Source: Acanthamoeba sp. SK_2022b (lineage: Eukaryota > Discosea > Longamoebia > Acanthamoebidae). From it: DNA of 15,032 nt. The notes beneath the pieces are model-generated. The model had not been told where the DNA came from, made no database searches, and saw only the letters and a list, made by a program, of their open reading frames with translations. The DNA is taken from contig JANDJZ010000330.1 of NCBI GenBank assembly GCA_027943245.1, positions 40,001 to 55,032 on the forward strand, in the 5' to 3' direction. Each line of letters opens with the position of its first letter. Within the stretch, counting starts at the first letter, position 1. The translations under genes were made by a program, and so were the position numbers. Shown one piece after another: positions 14,234-15,032 of this stretch.

Positions 14234-15016
14234 TCAAGCCTTCGCCTCCATCCGGATCCTCCCCTGGATGACCTTGTCGAGCATGTAATCGACCAGCTTC
14301 TGTTCGTCCATCTCGACCACCTCGTCGTCCCAGTCTGCTCCGTCACGCCCGAACCGCCACGCGCTGACCACGAAGAGCGGAATGTCGGCCAGACGGAGCT
14401 TGGCCGTGTTGCGGGTGATCGCGTCGGTGATCTCCCGCTTTAGCTGACGTACTGCCTCTTCCTGCGACAACTCGCGATTCCGGCGCATGAAGGCCGCCAG
14501 CGAGGCGTCGAACTTGTTGCGCACAAACACCACCGGAATGTTCCACTCGATCGCCTTATGGGCGATGATTAGGTCGGCCTCCGTGAACCTGTCAGCCGTG
14601 ACAATGACGAGGCAGTCGAAGGCGTAGAGGCACTTGTCCTCGAAGTAGGTGCTGGTTGGGTGTTCCGGAGTACCCGCGCCGGACATGTCCCACAGCAGAA
14701 GGGCCGCGCAGCGCGGATGCTGATAGCTCTGCATGAGCATTGTGCACTCGACCTCGCCCACTCGGGCAGCTCCAGGAGCGGCGTCCATGATTCCCCGGAA
14801 GGCATTGACGAGACTGGACTTCCCCGAGCCCGCGTGACCGGTGATGGCGACGTTAAAGTGCTTCTTGACCTCAATGCGCAGACGCTCGCAAGCCCTGTGG
14901 ACCATCTCATCCGACGACATCTGCGCTACCGCCTGCGTTCGAGGGTCATCGATGTGGGCAGGGTTGACGTTGCGATTCAGGATGGCCTGGAGCACCAGAG
15001 GCACAGTCACCGTCAT
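14234..15016 (-). CDS. IRG-like (immunity-related) GTPase, about 260 aa; 5' end may lie outside window
   Basis: This is a dynamin-like IRG-family GTPase. Counting from the ATG at 15016, the P-loop is GHAGSGKS (60-67) inside FNVAITGHAGSGKSSLVNAFRG, and a switch Thr lies in GEVECTM (about 92). G3 is WDMSGAGT (Asp110, Gly113), followed by P-TYFEDKCLYAFDCLVIV. G4 is VRNKFD (167-170), the form IRG proteins use. Vertebrate IRGs remodel membranes around intracellular pathogens and are about 400 residues with helical flanking domains. This one has a short N-terminal helix region and only a short C-terminus after the G domain (QKLVDYMLDKVIQGRI). The frame is open to the window edge, so the true start may be further upstream. 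The role in amoebae is unknown. A possible alternative last exon lies at 14151-14216. Confidence 0.88.
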   Translation of the reverse strand: MTVTVPLVLQAILNRNVNPAHIDDPRTQAVAQMSSDEMVHRACERLRIEVKKHFNVAITGHAGSGKSSLVNAFRGIMDAAPGAARVGEVECTMLMQSYQHPRCAALLLWDMSGAGTPEHPTSTYFEDKCLYAFDCLVIVTADRFTEADLIIAHKAIEWNIPVVFVRNKFDASLAAFMRRNRELSQEEAVRQLKREITDAITRNTAKLRLADIPLFVVSAWRFGRDGADWDDEVVEMDEQKLVDYMLDKVIQGRIRMEAKA

Positions 15017-15032
15017 CGCGGAGGCCAAAGCG

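Overview
The window looks like nuclear DNA of a GC-rich amoebozoan, most probably Acanthamoeba or a close relative. The evidence is dense genes on both strands, short GT-AG introns of about 50-175 nt, GT/CA microsatellites confined to introns and leaders, AATAAA signals, a split eukaryotic-type gene organisation, and a gene set (CH-domain filamin/gelation factor, IRG-like GTPase, LamG-like secreted protein) typical of amoebae. The genus is an inference; no rRNA or marker gene is present. Splice sites below were chosen by hand from reading-frame continuity and GT-AG signals, so exon edges are predictions.

Layout, left to right: the last exon of an unidentified + strand gene (about 74-187); a small two-exon + strand gene of unknown function (412-735); an intronless filamin-type actin cross-linker on the minus strand (958-3177); a minus-strand tRNA-Ile with anticodon UAU (3574-3646); a secreted LamG-like/cysteine-rich protein (3827-5718, three exons); an intronless NADPH-dependent FMN reductase (6080-6823); a nine-exon sirtuin (7055-8568); a four-exon PH-domain protein with a long charged tail (8741-10708); a six-exon hydrophobic repeat protein built from FPLFW-like units (10943-12975); on the minus strand, part of a choice-of-anchor-A-like adhesive domain gene (about 13020-13961, both ends unresolved); and an IRG-like GTPase at the right edge (14234-15016).

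The genes do not form an operon or an obvious pathway; it is an ordinary gene-dense stretch of a protist chromosome. Loose themes are cell surface and cytoskeleton (filamin, PH protein, LamG protein, adhesive-domain protein, repeat protein) and NAD(P)-linked enzymes (FMN reductase next to sirtuin).

The most interesting parts are the FPLFW-like repeat protein, whose ~20-residue hydrophobic/charged alternation I cannot assign to a known fold; the 14.0-14.23 kb stretch between the adhesive-domain gene and the GTPase, which contains a diverged 41-bp duplication with exon-like ends and a possible alternative GTPase C-terminus; and several introns whose length is a multiple of three with no in-frame stop.
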